From contig JAURYB010000139.1 in NCBI GenBank assembly GCA_030654075.1, positions 1-64,000 on the forward strand: a stretch of 64,000 nt of DNA, written 5' to 3'. Position 1 is the stretch's first letter. Each line of letters begins with the position of its first letter. Shown piece after piece: positions 9,015 to 18,487 of this stretch. The DNA is from Bacteroidales bacterium. Lineage in GTDB: Bacteria > Bacteroidota > Bacteroidia > Bacteroidales > UBA4417. Made by a program: the position numbers and the translations under genes. Below the pieces are notes generated by a model, which was given only the letters and a program-made list of their open reading frames with translations, was not told the DNA's origin and made no database searches.

Positions 9015-10643
9015 ATGGCAGAGATAAGAAATATAAGAAAAGAGGTTCTACTTATTACTACAACTCAAATAGATATTGGACTAAGGACAATTGCAGCTCA
9101 ACTCGGAGAAGGGTATCAGTGTAAGTATTTGAATACTAGCAGAATTGAAATCATAAAAATTGATTCGACAATTTTTAAGAAAATATTAGCTTTTTGTAGT
9201 ACTGCTGATTTCGTATTATTTACAGCAGTAGATTTTAGATATGGGAATGTACGAGTTTTAGCAGATGCAATTCGAGAAAGGCTTAAGATACCAGTTATAA
9301 TAGGTGGAATACATGCGATATTATATCCCGAGGATTGCATTAATGATTGTAATGCATTATGCATTGGGGAGGCAGACTTTTTGATAAAAAAATTACTAGA
9401 TCACTGGGATGAAAGATACAGCTTTTATATACCTAACTTTTGGTATAATTTAGAAACGAAAATAGTTAAAACTGAGAGACAAAATCTTGTTACTGACCTA
9501 AACAATTTACCAACACCAGATTTTAGTTTTGATAATTATTTTATTGCTGATCAAAAAGTTATTATTCCAATAAATAATATAAAATACTATAAGTATCAAC
9601 ACCATCAAATTGGTCATCCCTCTACTTTAGTATACTCATCTGACAGAGGGTGCCCTCATTCATGCAGTTATTGCTACAACAGTAATCTTCAAAAGATTTT
9701 TGGGATTAAAAACTATTACAGAAAAAAATCTATCGAAAAGATAATTACTGAATTAGCTTTTATTATTAACACAACTAGAAATAAATATCATTTTATTAAT
9801 ATCATGAATGATAACATGGCAAGTAGAACAGAGCATGAACTTGAACTATTTGCTAGATTATATTCAGAAGAAATAGGAATACCTTTTTATTGCATGGTAT
9901 CTCCTATGGAATTAACAAAATCCAAACTTAAGAGTATAGTGGAGGCAGGTTGTGTTGAACTTAATATTGGAATACAAACGAATGAGAAAACAAATTTAGA
10001 AATCTATAATAGAAGGCAATCAAATTACCAAATATATCAAGTTTCGGAAATGCTGTTGGAGCATTCACCTAAAATTAAAGTATTTTATGATTTAATTATA
10101 AATAATCCGTTAGAAAAACATGATAGTTTAATAGAAACCATTCAATTGATTAGAAAACTTATAAAACCATTTGATATAGTGACTCATCATTTATGTATTG
10201 GGAATAATACAATTCTTTTCAATAAAATATATAAAAACGGGATTATACATAATGAGAACATTCGCATCAACAATTCTGATTTTCATGATTTTGAAAAGCA
10301 TATTGTAGATTATCTGAAATGGGATACTTTTTTCGAGAATTTGCTTATAGAATGGCTTGCAGGTCCTCATAATAAACAAACTACAGGTAGATTACAAAAG
10401 GAATATAAAAATTTTATCAATTCAACTTTTATTTTTGAATGGGTGAATCAACATGATGATCTTCAAAATTTGATTAATGAGTCAAAAGTATTTGAGACTA
10501 TTGACTTTTTTCTGGAAAACATTGATTTTTTCAAAGCAAATAAAGAACTTCTATTGTTACTTAATAAGCTTTTACCTTCTGTAAAGTATTCAAATTTTGA
10601 AAACATAAAATTAGTTAAGCAAACAATGGGAACTGTTGACTAA
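9015..10643 (+). CDS. B12-binding-domain radical SAM protein
   Basis: 542 residues. Residues ~10-140 form a Rossmann-like cobalamin-binding-type domain (VIIGGIHAILYPE near 96-108) of the kind found in BchE-like radical SAM enzymes. No DxHxxG cobalamin ligand motif is evident. The radical SAM core begins with CPHSCSYC near residue 215 (CxxxCxxC, 4Fe-4S/SAM site), preceded by SSDRG. A ~200-residue C-terminal part is unassigned. Such enzymes methylate unactivated carbon or rearrange rings and chains; the substrate here is unknown. It lies 12 bp after the permease, so the imported compound may be its substrate (inference). Confidence 0.85.
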   Translation: MAEIRNIRKEVLLITTTQIDIGLRTIAAQLGEGYQCKYLNTSRIEIIKIDSTIFKKILAFCSTADFVLFTAVDFRYGNVRVLADAIRERLKIPVIIGGIHAILYPEDCINDCNALCIGEADFLIKKLLDHWDERYSFYIPNFWYNLETKIVKTERQNLVTDLNNLPTPDFSFDNYFIADQKVIIPINNIKYYKYQHHQIGHPSTLVYSSDRGCPHSCSYCYNSNLQKIFGIKNYYRKKSIEKIITELAFIINTTRNKYHFINIMNDNMASRTEHELELFARLYSEEIGIPFYCMVSPMELTKSKLKSIVEAGCVELNIGIQTNEKTNLEIYNRRQSNYQIYQVSEMLLEHSPKIKVFYDLIINNPLEKHDSLIETIQLIRKLIKPFDIVTHHLCIGNNTILFNKIYKNGIIHNENIRINNSDFHDFEKHIVDYLKWDTFFENLLIEWLAGPHNKQTTGRLQKEYKNFINSTFIFEWVNQHDDLQNLINESKVFETIDFFLENIDFFKANKELLLLLNKLLPSVKYSNFENIKLVKQTMGTVD

Positions 10644-10785
10644 AATTAGTAACGTATATTTATATGCTTATTGAACCCTTACCAACAAAGAAGAGGATGT
10701 ATATCACGAAGTGATCAGTGGAATAAGAAAACTAAAAACAAACTTTAAAGGGCGATTTTACTATCAATGAATCAAAAATAATAAA

Positions 10786-12174
10786 ATGTTGTTAGAAAAT
10801 AATTTAGATGATATTTTCACAAGTTACGATGAAAGTATTTTTAGTGATGGGTCAATTGACCCTATGGGTTTACGAATTATCTGGACTTCTCTTGGCAATA
10901 AAATATTCTATAATAAAATCAATACAATCAGTACAGATATTCGTTATTATACCCTAAATTTATTTCACCACTACTTATTATATAAATGCACAGTTGATTG
11001 GGCAGATAAAATAAATGGACTGGTAAGGAAACCACCTTATATAAATAAATCTGATTTGTATGAAGGGATACTAATTTTTTTAGAAAATTTGTTGACCAGA
11101 TCCACTTATGAAGCCCCAAAAATGCAACCATCTAATTATACTGTTCCGGGCTTAAGCAAACTGAAAGGCTTATTATTGAAAGATGATAAGGATAATAATG
11201 GAAATAAATTAGTTGTCAAACGTACCAGTGGCATTTTGGTAAGGCAGTATTTATTAGGTATACATGGAAGACACAAAGGCCCGTTTATGCAAATGGGAAT
11301 CCTAAATAGCAATTCAGAAGTGCCCTATAACAATACTGCATTATGGGAAAATGTTGGACTTCTTTTCTCCGGTAATCCTTGGAAATCTGCAGCCAAAAAT
11401 CTTTTAAGTTTAATCGATTCAAAAATCTTATCTGTAGTACCCAAATCTGGCAAAGAAATTGAATACAAGATTGAAGAGATCCTAAACCCAATAATTATTA
11501 AGGCATATGCTTCTATTTTAACTCCATCTTTATATTCTGGTGATACTGTAAAAAGCTTTTGGGAAAGACAATTAGGCTTACATCAAGGCACAGCAGCCAA
11601 TCTTTTTACTGCTTATAAAGAATTTACAGACAAAAGCAACTATCAAGGAATTATTGAAAAGGCAAAAGACGAATATAAGGATGAAATAATAAATGCAATT
11701 GTAGCTATCGAACCGTTCATAACCTGTATAGATAAGATGGCAAAAAGGATACTGCTTAGGGGGACTTCTTTTATTAATGATGAATTGATTACTACTGCAA
11801 ATTATTGGCTCAATCTGACCACAATTCAAATAGATAAAATGGAAGCTTTTCTGAGTGATGTATTTTTTAATCCGGAAGCTATCTCACGATTACGAAGACT
11901 GATGAAAATATACACTTCCAGCAAGCAAAGCATCAATCCTCCAATTGAATTTATCAAACAATTGATACAATACCACAACGAAATAATGAAGTCGAGAGGG
12001 CACATGCATTGGGTAAGCATTGGATCAGATAATAAAATCACCATTCATAAATCACTCTATTTTACAAATGCGGAATTAGAAAAATTAAAACAACCATCCT
12101 GGATTAATAACTACTATTTGTCAACGCTGGATAGTTTGTACAAGGGTTTAAATCTGACAAATGAAGTTATATAG
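10786..12174 (+). CDS. Unrecognised 462-residue protein, first gene of helicase/PLD cassette
   Basis: No catalytic motif is recognised. The N-terminal block IDPMGLRIIWTSLGN, followed by TISTDIRYYTLNLFHHYLL at residues ~25-65, faintly resembles the start of DUF6361-like proteins that sit beside helicases in other genomes; this is a weak impression, not an assignment. The protein is soluble and mostly helical by composition. It overlaps the phospholipase-D-type gene by 14 bp, so the two are probably co-translated. By position it may be a target-recognition or accessory subunit of the complex (inference). Confidence 0.8.
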   Translation: MLLENNLDDIFTSYDESIFSDGSIDPMGLRIIWTSLGNKIFYNKINTISTDIRYYTLNLFHHYLLYKCTVDWADKINGLVRKPPYINKSDLYEGILIFLENLLTRSTYEAPKMQPSNYTVPGLSKLKGLLLKDDKDNNGNKLVVKRTSGILVRQYLLGIHGRHKGPFMQMGILNSNSEVPYNNTALWENVGLLFSGNPWKSAAKNLLSLIDSKILSVVPKSGKEIEYKIEEILNPIIIKAYASILTPSLYSGDTVKSFWERQLGLHQGTAANLFTAYKEFTDKSNYQGIIEKAKDEYKDEIINAIVAIEPFITCIDKMAKRILLRGTSFINDELITTANYWLNLTTIQIDKMEAFLSDVFFNPEAISRLRRLMKIYTSSKQSINPPIEFIKQLIQYHNEIMKSRGHMHWVSIGSDNKITIHKSLYFTNAELEKLKQPSWINNYYLSTLDSLYKGLNLTNEVI

Positions 12175-13969
12175 CGCGTATAAAAATATAGTCGAAGAAA
12201 TCAAGCCAAATCTGATTTGGTTCACTACATTTAATTTAAACATTGAATTAGTTGAAAGGTTTTTGTTGCCCTGTTTAGTTGGGAAAGAACCATCTGAATT
12301 GAGAACAGCGGAGGATTATGAAGCTTTAAACCTGGAGCTAGTTAATTTTAACATAAAAGTATGGTACGATTTCAATGCAATTTCTTTTCAAAATGATAAG
12401 CGAACCACAATAGATATAGAAGCTGTTAATGCAGCTAGTTTGTTGCAAAGTCAAAGCAATGATTTAATATTTCACCCAAAGGTTATATTTCTAAAAGGTG
12501 AAAAAGCAGCCTATATCATTGTAGGATCAGCCAACCTAAGTATTGCAGCCTGGCATAATAACAGAGAATGCTTTTTAATAAAAGAAGTTGCCAGTAAAAA
12601 GAATGCCTCAGAGATTATCCAATTTTTTCAATACATAAATCATTCTCAAAATGGCATCAAAGAATTGCAAAAGTGGAGCAATACCTTAAATGATTTTGAT
12701 ACAGGTTGGAGTTTCCGTCATAATTTTAATATAAAAACAAATTTATTAAAAGAGCTATCTGCTGTAAATCTTACTGTATGGTCCCCTTATTTTTCTAAAG
12801 AAACTTCAAAACTAATTAACGAATTTAAAAATTTGGGAATAAAAGAAATCAGAATTGTGCCTGATATAGACCAATCTGGAAGTGTTAGGATTATCCCTCA
12901 GGAATTAGGTATTCTTAAAAATGATCCAGATATAACTATATTAAAAGATGGAGCCAAACAGGAAATACAAGGCTTATTTCATGCAAAAGTGTGGCTTACT
13001 GAGAAAAGCATAGCAGTAGGTTCATGGAATTGCTCTTATAGAGCAACCGGAATAAATAGAGCAGAAAATCAGCGAAATATTGAAGCGGGTATAATACAGG
13101 ATATTTCGCAAAAAGAAAACAAGGCTTTGTTGAGTAAACTTATGCCAGTGCCTTATAATATTATTAATGGAATCACCGAAGAGGAGTTGGATGCCGACTG
13201 GGCAAAAGACCTACAGAATTATTCTATTACTTGTCAGATTATTGTTAACTGGGATACATTTACTTATGATTTAATTGCTGAGGAATATACAGAACATTAT
13301 TGGGTTTGTTTGCCTGATTTACCAGATGAGAAAGTTGAACTTTCAAAAGTGAAAGATAGGTCTTTTTTAAAACATCATTTGAACGTATTGAAGAACAAAT
13401 CTTTCACAGTTTATAATGCAAAGAGAGAAATAGTATATGCTGGATATATCACAGAGCTAGGGAAAGCCAATCGACCTCCTACAAGTTATGTTTCATTATT
13501 GGATTTATTTGAATCATTGATTTATGATCCATTAGGTGAAACCACTCAAAGAAGAGTACGATATAGTTTAGATGAAGAAAACTCGGAAACTGACAATGAA
13601 ACAATTCCTTTTTTTAGTTATAATGGCCATGAATCAACTTACATGATGTTTGTTTCTTTTCAGAGGTTATGGGATACAATTGACTTACACAAAGAAAGTA
13701 AAGACAAATTAGATGCTTTGGGATATAGATTGCCTGGTAGTATAATTAATATTATTACGCTTGTTGAAGAATCAATTATAAGGACTTTGCCGGATGGCAA
13801 AGAAGATGACCTTTTATTCCATTATTTTTTATGTGCCGAAGTAAATCAGTGCATCGATTTATTTAATGGGTATTCACCTAAAAAAATCGATAAGATAAAT
13901 ACAAAAGAATTGGAAGCCAAGTTAAACTTCAGTAAACAAGACAAACGATTTATAAAAATGGCTAATTAA
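12161..13969 (+). CDS. Phospholipase-D-superfamily nuclease with two HKD-like motifs
   Basis: 602 residues. The first half has FHPKVIFL followed by VGSANLS (residues ~105-127), the HxK...GSxN signature of the PLD superfamily. A second site is FHAKVWL followed by VGSWNCS (~272-290). Two such motifs form one active site in PLD nucleases. The C-terminal ~270 residues are unassigned. It overlaps the first cassette gene by 14 bp and lies 1 bp before the helicase gene. Nuclease plus helicase pairs of this type are typical of phage defence (for example DISARM uses a PLD protein), but this protein is much longer than DISARM DrmC. Confidence 0.85.
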   Translation: MKLYSAYKNIVEEIKPNLIWFTTFNLNIELVERFLLPCLVGKEPSELRTAEDYEALNLELVNFNIKVWYDFNAISFQNDKRTTIDIEAVNAASLLQSQSNDLIFHPKVIFLKGEKAAYIIVGSANLSIAAWHNNRECFLIKEVASKKNASEIIQFFQYINHSQNGIKELQKWSNTLNDFDTGWSFRHNFNIKTNLLKELSAVNLTVWSPYFSKETSKLINEFKNLGIKEIRIVPDIDQSGSVRIIPQELGILKNDPDITILKDGAKQEIQGLFHAKVWLTEKSIAVGSWNCSYRATGINRAENQRNIEAGIIQDISQKENKALLSKLMPVPYNIINGITEEELDADWAKDLQNYSITCQIIVNWDTFTYDLIAEEYTEHYWVCLPDLPDEKVELSKVKDRSFLKHHLNVLKNKSFTVYNAKREIVYAGYITELGKANRPPTSYVSLLDLFESLIYDPLGETTQRRVRYSLDEENSETDNETIPFFSYNGHESTYMMFVSFQRLWDTIDLHKESKDKLDALGYRLPGSIINIITLVEESIIRTLPDGKEDDLLFHYFLCAEVNQCIDLFNGYSPKKIDKINTKELEAKLNFSKQDKRFIKMAN

Positions 13970-13970
13970 A

Positions 13971-16900
13971 ATGTTTAAAATAACACCTGAATATCTTACG
14001 AACTATTTAAATTTTTACTACGGTAAAGTTGACTGGTATTATAATAAAAACGAGGCCAACAATATTGCCAAAATCCAGACTGAAGGCACTGCAAAACTTT
14101 GGAATCTTTTGTTAGAAAAAAATATAGCTTTATTAGCAGATGAAGTAGGTATGGGAAAAACCTACCAGGCTTTGGGAATAATGCTGACATTATGGCTTCA
14201 AAAACCCGATGCAAAAGTATTATTGTATGCACCTAATGAAATTGTGGCTTTAAAATGGGTAAATGAATATAACAACTTCATCCGTTATCATTACAGAATA
14301 GCGGATAATAGAGTAAAATCTACCATTAACGGTACTACACTTAGGCAAGCCATTTATTGCGAAAGCCATTTAGAGTTAATGAAAGCGATAAAGACTGGCT
14401 GGCCTTCGTTGTACATATGCAAGACATCTTCATTGAGCAATTTATTATCTAAAAAAATAACGCAGGATGAAATTGACAAGCTTCAAATAAATATCACTAA
14501 AGATGTTGATGATAACTCAGCTGACGAAGATAAAGCCAGGTGGATGTATCGCTTTGCCAGCAAATGCAACGAGCAAGTTTTTACATGGCTGAGCCCAAAG
14601 GGCAAAAGCCCTTTTGATCTATTGATATTTGATGAGGCACATTACCTTCGCAGGGCGGAGGGTGATTCCAACAGAAGTATTGTAGCTCATGCTTTCTTTA
14701 CCAGAAGAGATATCCGACAGTTTGACGAATTTCCTTCACATTTAGCTCCAATAGCTAAAAATGTTTTATTATTAACTGCTACTCCTAACCATTCAGCGGC
14801 AAAGGATATTGTGAGTATTGTGAGCTTGTTCAATGAAGAATACATTGGAAAAAATGCCTTTGATATTTTAAATGCAATTTGTGTTAGACGCTTCAGACGA
14901 TTAGAAGGAAAAACAAAGCATGAGTACCGCAAAGAAATAGATGAGCCTGTAGCTATTAATAATATTAGGGAGAAAATCTTTTTTGCAACCTATCAGAGAG
15001 CCTTAGTGAGGCATAAAGCGGCGATAAATAGGAAAAACAAATCTAATGATTATAAACAAAATCCTTATAGTATTTTATTTGGCTATCTAGAAGGCTTTGA
15101 GTTTTTACCTAACTCAGCTTCTCAAGATAAAAAAATAAAAGATTCCAGCATTTCCGGAGATTATGTAGATAGAGAAGATGGACAAGTAATACAAGAACTC
15201 TCTGATAAGTACAAAAGATCGTATGGACATTATCCTTTGCACCCAAAATATGTAAAAACAGTAGAACAATTACAGCCATCAGGTCCGCTAAATATGCAAC
15301 CTGACAAAAAGGTGGTATTTGTAAGGCGTATACCTTCAGTATTTGAAATTAGCCGAAGAGTAATTGAAAAGTACGATGAATTGTATTTTGAAATTCTCCA
15401 AAATTCAAAAGCATTTGATGATGTTAAAAAACTCAAAAAGTTTTCAGAAAAAAAACTTCGGAAGTATTTTTATGAATTGGCTAAGACTGAACAGGTTGAT
15501 TCAGAAGATGAAAACATAACATTAATTGAGGAAGAGGGACCCTCTGATGCAAAAAGCAAACGAACCGAGTTTTATAACGTAGATTCTAAAATTTTTAGTC
15601 TGTTTACAATAAAAAAAGATCATAATTATAAGACTACCGACTGCTCTAATTTCAGAAATCGTTTTCTTAAGAAAGAACAAATATTTTCAGTGTTTTTTGA
15701 ACCTGCAATGGATTACAAAAAAATGCCATACAGCGTAGATACCATCTACTATAACGGCGAAAAAAGACTTTACAGGGATACCTTAAAATACCAGCGTTTT
15801 AATTTATTGGATGAGACGGAAAAGTTTCAAATGATTGGAAAAATTAATTTGGAACCCAATTCTAATACTAAAAAACTAGAACCTATACAGTTTGATACCA
15901 TTTTTACTTTGTTGTTCAATTTGCAATGCTCCGATGCAACTTTAGCTAAAAAAATACAACAAGCAGAACTGACTTACAACAATTTTTCCATCATTGAAAA
16001 GGAAGGTTTTACCAAATATCTCGAAAAAGGAATTCTATTCTCCAGTAGTTTTTTAGTAGTTTTTTATGCCGAAATGAAATCAATTGCCAGTAAGAAAAAC
16101 TATCGGGGTGAAGATTTATATCTTGAATTCTCCAAAACCGTAAAAGCCAATATGGAAGGCAATGGCCTGGTAGAATTGATCTGTAAAGCCATTCAATCAT
16201 TCCGTATTTTTTACAGAAAGGAATTAGGCAAAACTGAAGCTAATCTTTTAGCTGAAAATTGGAGTTTTTTAACCAATACCTTGCCAGTTTTTCCTGTATG
16301 CGCTGACACCAATCGTAATTCTATTCTAAAAGCGTTCAATACCCCTTTCTTTCCAAATACCCTTATTTCTACATCAGTTTTGCAAGAGGGAGTTGATTTA
16401 CACTACCACTGTAACGAAGTAATACACTACGGTCTTGCATGGACACAGGGCGACAATGAACAAAGAGTAGGTAGAGTTGACCGTTTGAATGGCAAAATGG
16501 AATTACAATTAAAAACAAATACTAAAGCAGAATTACCTATTCATTATCCATATTTGCAAAACACTATTGATGAAGACCAAACATCCCGATTTATTTTGCG
16601 GAAATTTGAAGCGGAAAAATTGATAGACCAGTTTAAAAATGTTGAGCTTACGAAAGAAATAAATTATGCAGAAAGGGTTCCAGAAGAAGTTTGGAAAAAG
16701 TGTTTCAATAATCCTGAAGTCATTAAAGAAAACATCAAGGATCCTTATCCGGTTCTGATTGATTTAGATTTTGAAGACATACAGGTAAAATCATTTAAGA
16801 ACACAAACAATCTTCAGATTATTGATTTATTGGACCCCATCTTTAACTCACTAGCCCATAGGTTTAGTGATCAATTTAAATTGTATAAAAAGGATACTGC

Positions 16901-17606
16901 CACTAATGACAATAGACTGTTTGCCATCAGACATATTCGTGAAAACGGAAGACACCAGCCTTTAATAGCCGAATTTGATTATTACGAACAGGGAATGAGT
17001 ATTCTTAAAATACCTGTGTTTTATTTAAGAATAAAAACACCTATCTATAAAAGGGGGCATCATTATGATAACCTAACTCATTTCGGCAATTTAAAGGACA
17101 CATATGCTCATAACCCTATCATTAAGATTTGCTATGACGATAAACGCAAAGACGAATTTAGATACTTTGTATGTATTGACCTTCCATTGTTTCAAATATC
17201 CAAATCAGAAATAAATATTAGTCATAAGGAACTCATTTTTTTGATCGAGGAATTAATTGGTTTCTCAGATGACCTGGAAAAACAATTCACAGGAAATGCC
17301 GATATAAAAAACGAAAAAATAATTAAAAGCGATTTATCTGATTGGCAAGCCGGTAGTAATAAGTTAGTAAATGACAGAGCAACAGAAAGAGACGAAGAAT
17401 GGAAAGTTAACAGGCATTATTTGTATAAGGAGAAACCCTTCATTGATATGCTTATGAATCAATTGTATGCCCAAAATAAAGACAACCTATTTATAAAGTA
17501 TTATCGCAAATTTCAGAAAAACTTTACGACAGTAGGTATTTATAAAAAAGATGCTTTAGATCAAGAGAAGATTTTTTTAAACACTATTTTTCAAAATACA
17601 AATTGA
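13971..17606 (+). CDS. Large SF2 (SNF2/DEAH-like) helicase
   Basis: 1,211 residues. Motif I LLADEVGMGKT lies near residue 55, motif II FDEAHYLRR near 222 and motif III LTATP near 266. The second RecA lobe is seen in STSVLQEGVDLHYHC and QRVGRVDRLNG near 802-840 (motifs V-VI). Between the lobes lie about 500 residues of insertion. The ADEVGMGKT form is typical of SNF2-like DNA translocases in defence systems. It probably tracks along DNA and cooperates with the PLD nuclease encoded 1 bp upstream. Confidence 0.88.
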   Translation: MFKITPEYLTNYLNFYYGKVDWYYNKNEANNIAKIQTEGTAKLWNLLLEKNIALLADEVGMGKTYQALGIMLTLWLQKPDAKVLLYAPNEIVALKWVNEYNNFIRYHYRIADNRVKSTINGTTLRQAIYCESHLELMKAIKTGWPSLYICKTSSLSNLLSKKITQDEIDKLQINITKDVDDNSADEDKARWMYRFASKCNEQVFTWLSPKGKSPFDLLIFDEAHYLRRAEGDSNRSIVAHAFFTRRDIRQFDEFPSHLAPIAKNVLLLTATPNHSAAKDIVSIVSLFNEEYIGKNAFDILNAICVRRFRRLEGKTKHEYRKEIDEPVAINNIREKIFFATYQRALVRHKAAINRKNKSNDYKQNPYSILFGYLEGFEFLPNSASQDKKIKDSSISGDYVDREDGQVIQELSDKYKRSYGHYPLHPKYVKTVEQLQPSGPLNMQPDKKVVFVRRIPSVFEISRRVIEKYDELYFEILQNSKAFDDVKKLKKFSEKKLRKYFYELAKTEQVDSEDENITLIEEEGPSDAKSKRTEFYNVDSKIFSLFTIKKDHNYKTTDCSNFRNRFLKKEQIFSVFFEPAMDYKKMPYSVDTIYYNGEKRLYRDTLKYQRFNLLDETEKFQMIGKINLEPNSNTKKLEPIQFDTIFTLLFNLQCSDATLAKKIQQAELTYNNFSIIEKEGFTKYLEKGILFSSSFLVVFYAEMKSIASKKNYRGEDLYLEFSKTVKANMEGNGLVELICKAIQSFRIFYRKELGKTEANLLAENWSFLTNTLPVFPVCADTNRNSILKAFNTPFFPNTLISTSVLQEGVDLHYHCNEVIHYGLAWTQGDNEQRVGRVDRLNGKMELQLKTNTKAELPIHYPYLQNTIDEDQTSRFILRKFEAEKLIDQFKNVELTKEINYAERVPEEVWKKCFNNPEVIKENIKDPYPVLIDLDFEDIQVKSFKNTNNLQIIDLLDPIFNSLAHRFSDQFKLYKKDTATNDNRLFAIRHIRENGRHQPLIAEFDYYEQGMSILKIPVFYLRIKTPIYKRGHHYDNLTHFGNLKDTYAHNPIIKICYDDKRKDEFRYFVCIDLPLFQISKSEINISHKELIFLIEELIGFSDDLEKQFTGNADIKNEKIIKSDLSDWQAGSNKLVNDRATERDEEWKVNRHYLYKEKPFIDMLMNQLYAQNKDNLFIKYYRKFQKNFTTVGIYKKDALDQEKIFLNTIFQNTN

Positions 17607-17622
17607 AGATTCATAGTTAGAG

Positions 17623-18444
17623 ATGATAGAAGAAATTTATTACCTGGACGAAGGATATATAAAAGTAACAGCTGCATCCGTTGGGATAAGCAGCAGACGT
17701 TGGACTTGCATTAATGCTGCAAAAATACAAGAAGACAATTATAAATCCTTAATGAATGACAACCGTTTTGACATTTTACCCATTGTAGAAGAAGATGGGA
17801 CTACCAATGAATTTTACAAAACTGATAGTCCAAATAATTATGTAAATATAAAAAAGCAGACAATTACGTACAAAGATGTCTTGCCTTTGGATACTTCTAT
17901 ACATGAGGTTATAAAAGGTTTTGTAGTGGATAATAGAACGTTCTATTTCCTAACCTACCAGAGTCGAATTACAGGATTAATTACTTTGGGAAATTTAAAT
18001 TGCAGACAAGTTCAGATGTATATTTTCGGACTCATTTGTGAACTAGAACGAATATTATGTGATTTTATAGAAAACGATTTAACGGAAGGACAGATTAAAG
18101 AATTTATGATTGAAAAATCTGAAGTAAATGAAAAGTGGAAGGAAACCCTGGACTATTATCAAATGCTTGTACAAACTGACCTTGAGAATAAATTGACTGC
18201 TCAATTATATCTCATTGACTTTTTCAGCATTATCGATCATTTTAACCTAAATGAAAAACTTGGTTATTCAAAAAAGAAATGGCAGGACCTGACAAGCATT
18301 AATGACCTCAGACATTTGGTAGCACATCCTACACGAAGTTTACTTAATAAGGATAATGATGTAAGCAGATTATGGCGAAGAATAGGGAAAATAGAGGACC
18401 TAACATTCAGATTAAAACAATTGAGAGAAAAAATAAAACACTGA
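17623..18444 (+). CDS. CBS-pair protein with C-terminal HEPN-like domain
   Basis: 273 residues. Residues ~30-125 look like a CBS pair (FDILPIVEEDG, VLPLDTSIHEVI and SRITGLITLGNLN), a fold that binds adenine nucleotides. The C-terminal ~120 residues are helical and contain RHLVAH near 228-233. This fits the Rx4-6H motif of HEPN domains, many of which are RNases in defence and toxin systems. The fusion suggests a nucleotide-gated effector (inference). The gene follows the helicase by 16 bp in the same operon. Confidence 0.65.
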   Translation: MIEEIYYLDEGYIKVTAASVGISSRRWTCINAAKIQEDNYKSLMNDNRFDILPIVEEDGTTNEFYKTDSPNNYVNIKKQTITYKDVLPLDTSIHEVIKGFVVDNRTFYFLTYQSRITGLITLGNLNCRQVQMYIFGLICELERILCDFIENDLTEGQIKEFMIEKSEVNEKWKETLDYYQMLVQTDLENKLTAQLYLIDFFSIIDHFNLNEKLGYSKKKWQDLTSINDLRHLVAHPTRSLLNKDNDVSRLWRRIGKIEDLTFRLKQLREKIKH

Positions 18445-18487
18445 AAAAATATCTCCCATAAAAGGGAATAAAGATTAAGACTATAAA

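Noticed and set aside
10660-10769. Short open piece before the helicase cassette (KEEDVYHEVISGIRKLK)
   Set aside because: Only about 30 codons, no start codon and directly preceded by a stop. It may be chance or a minor remnant.
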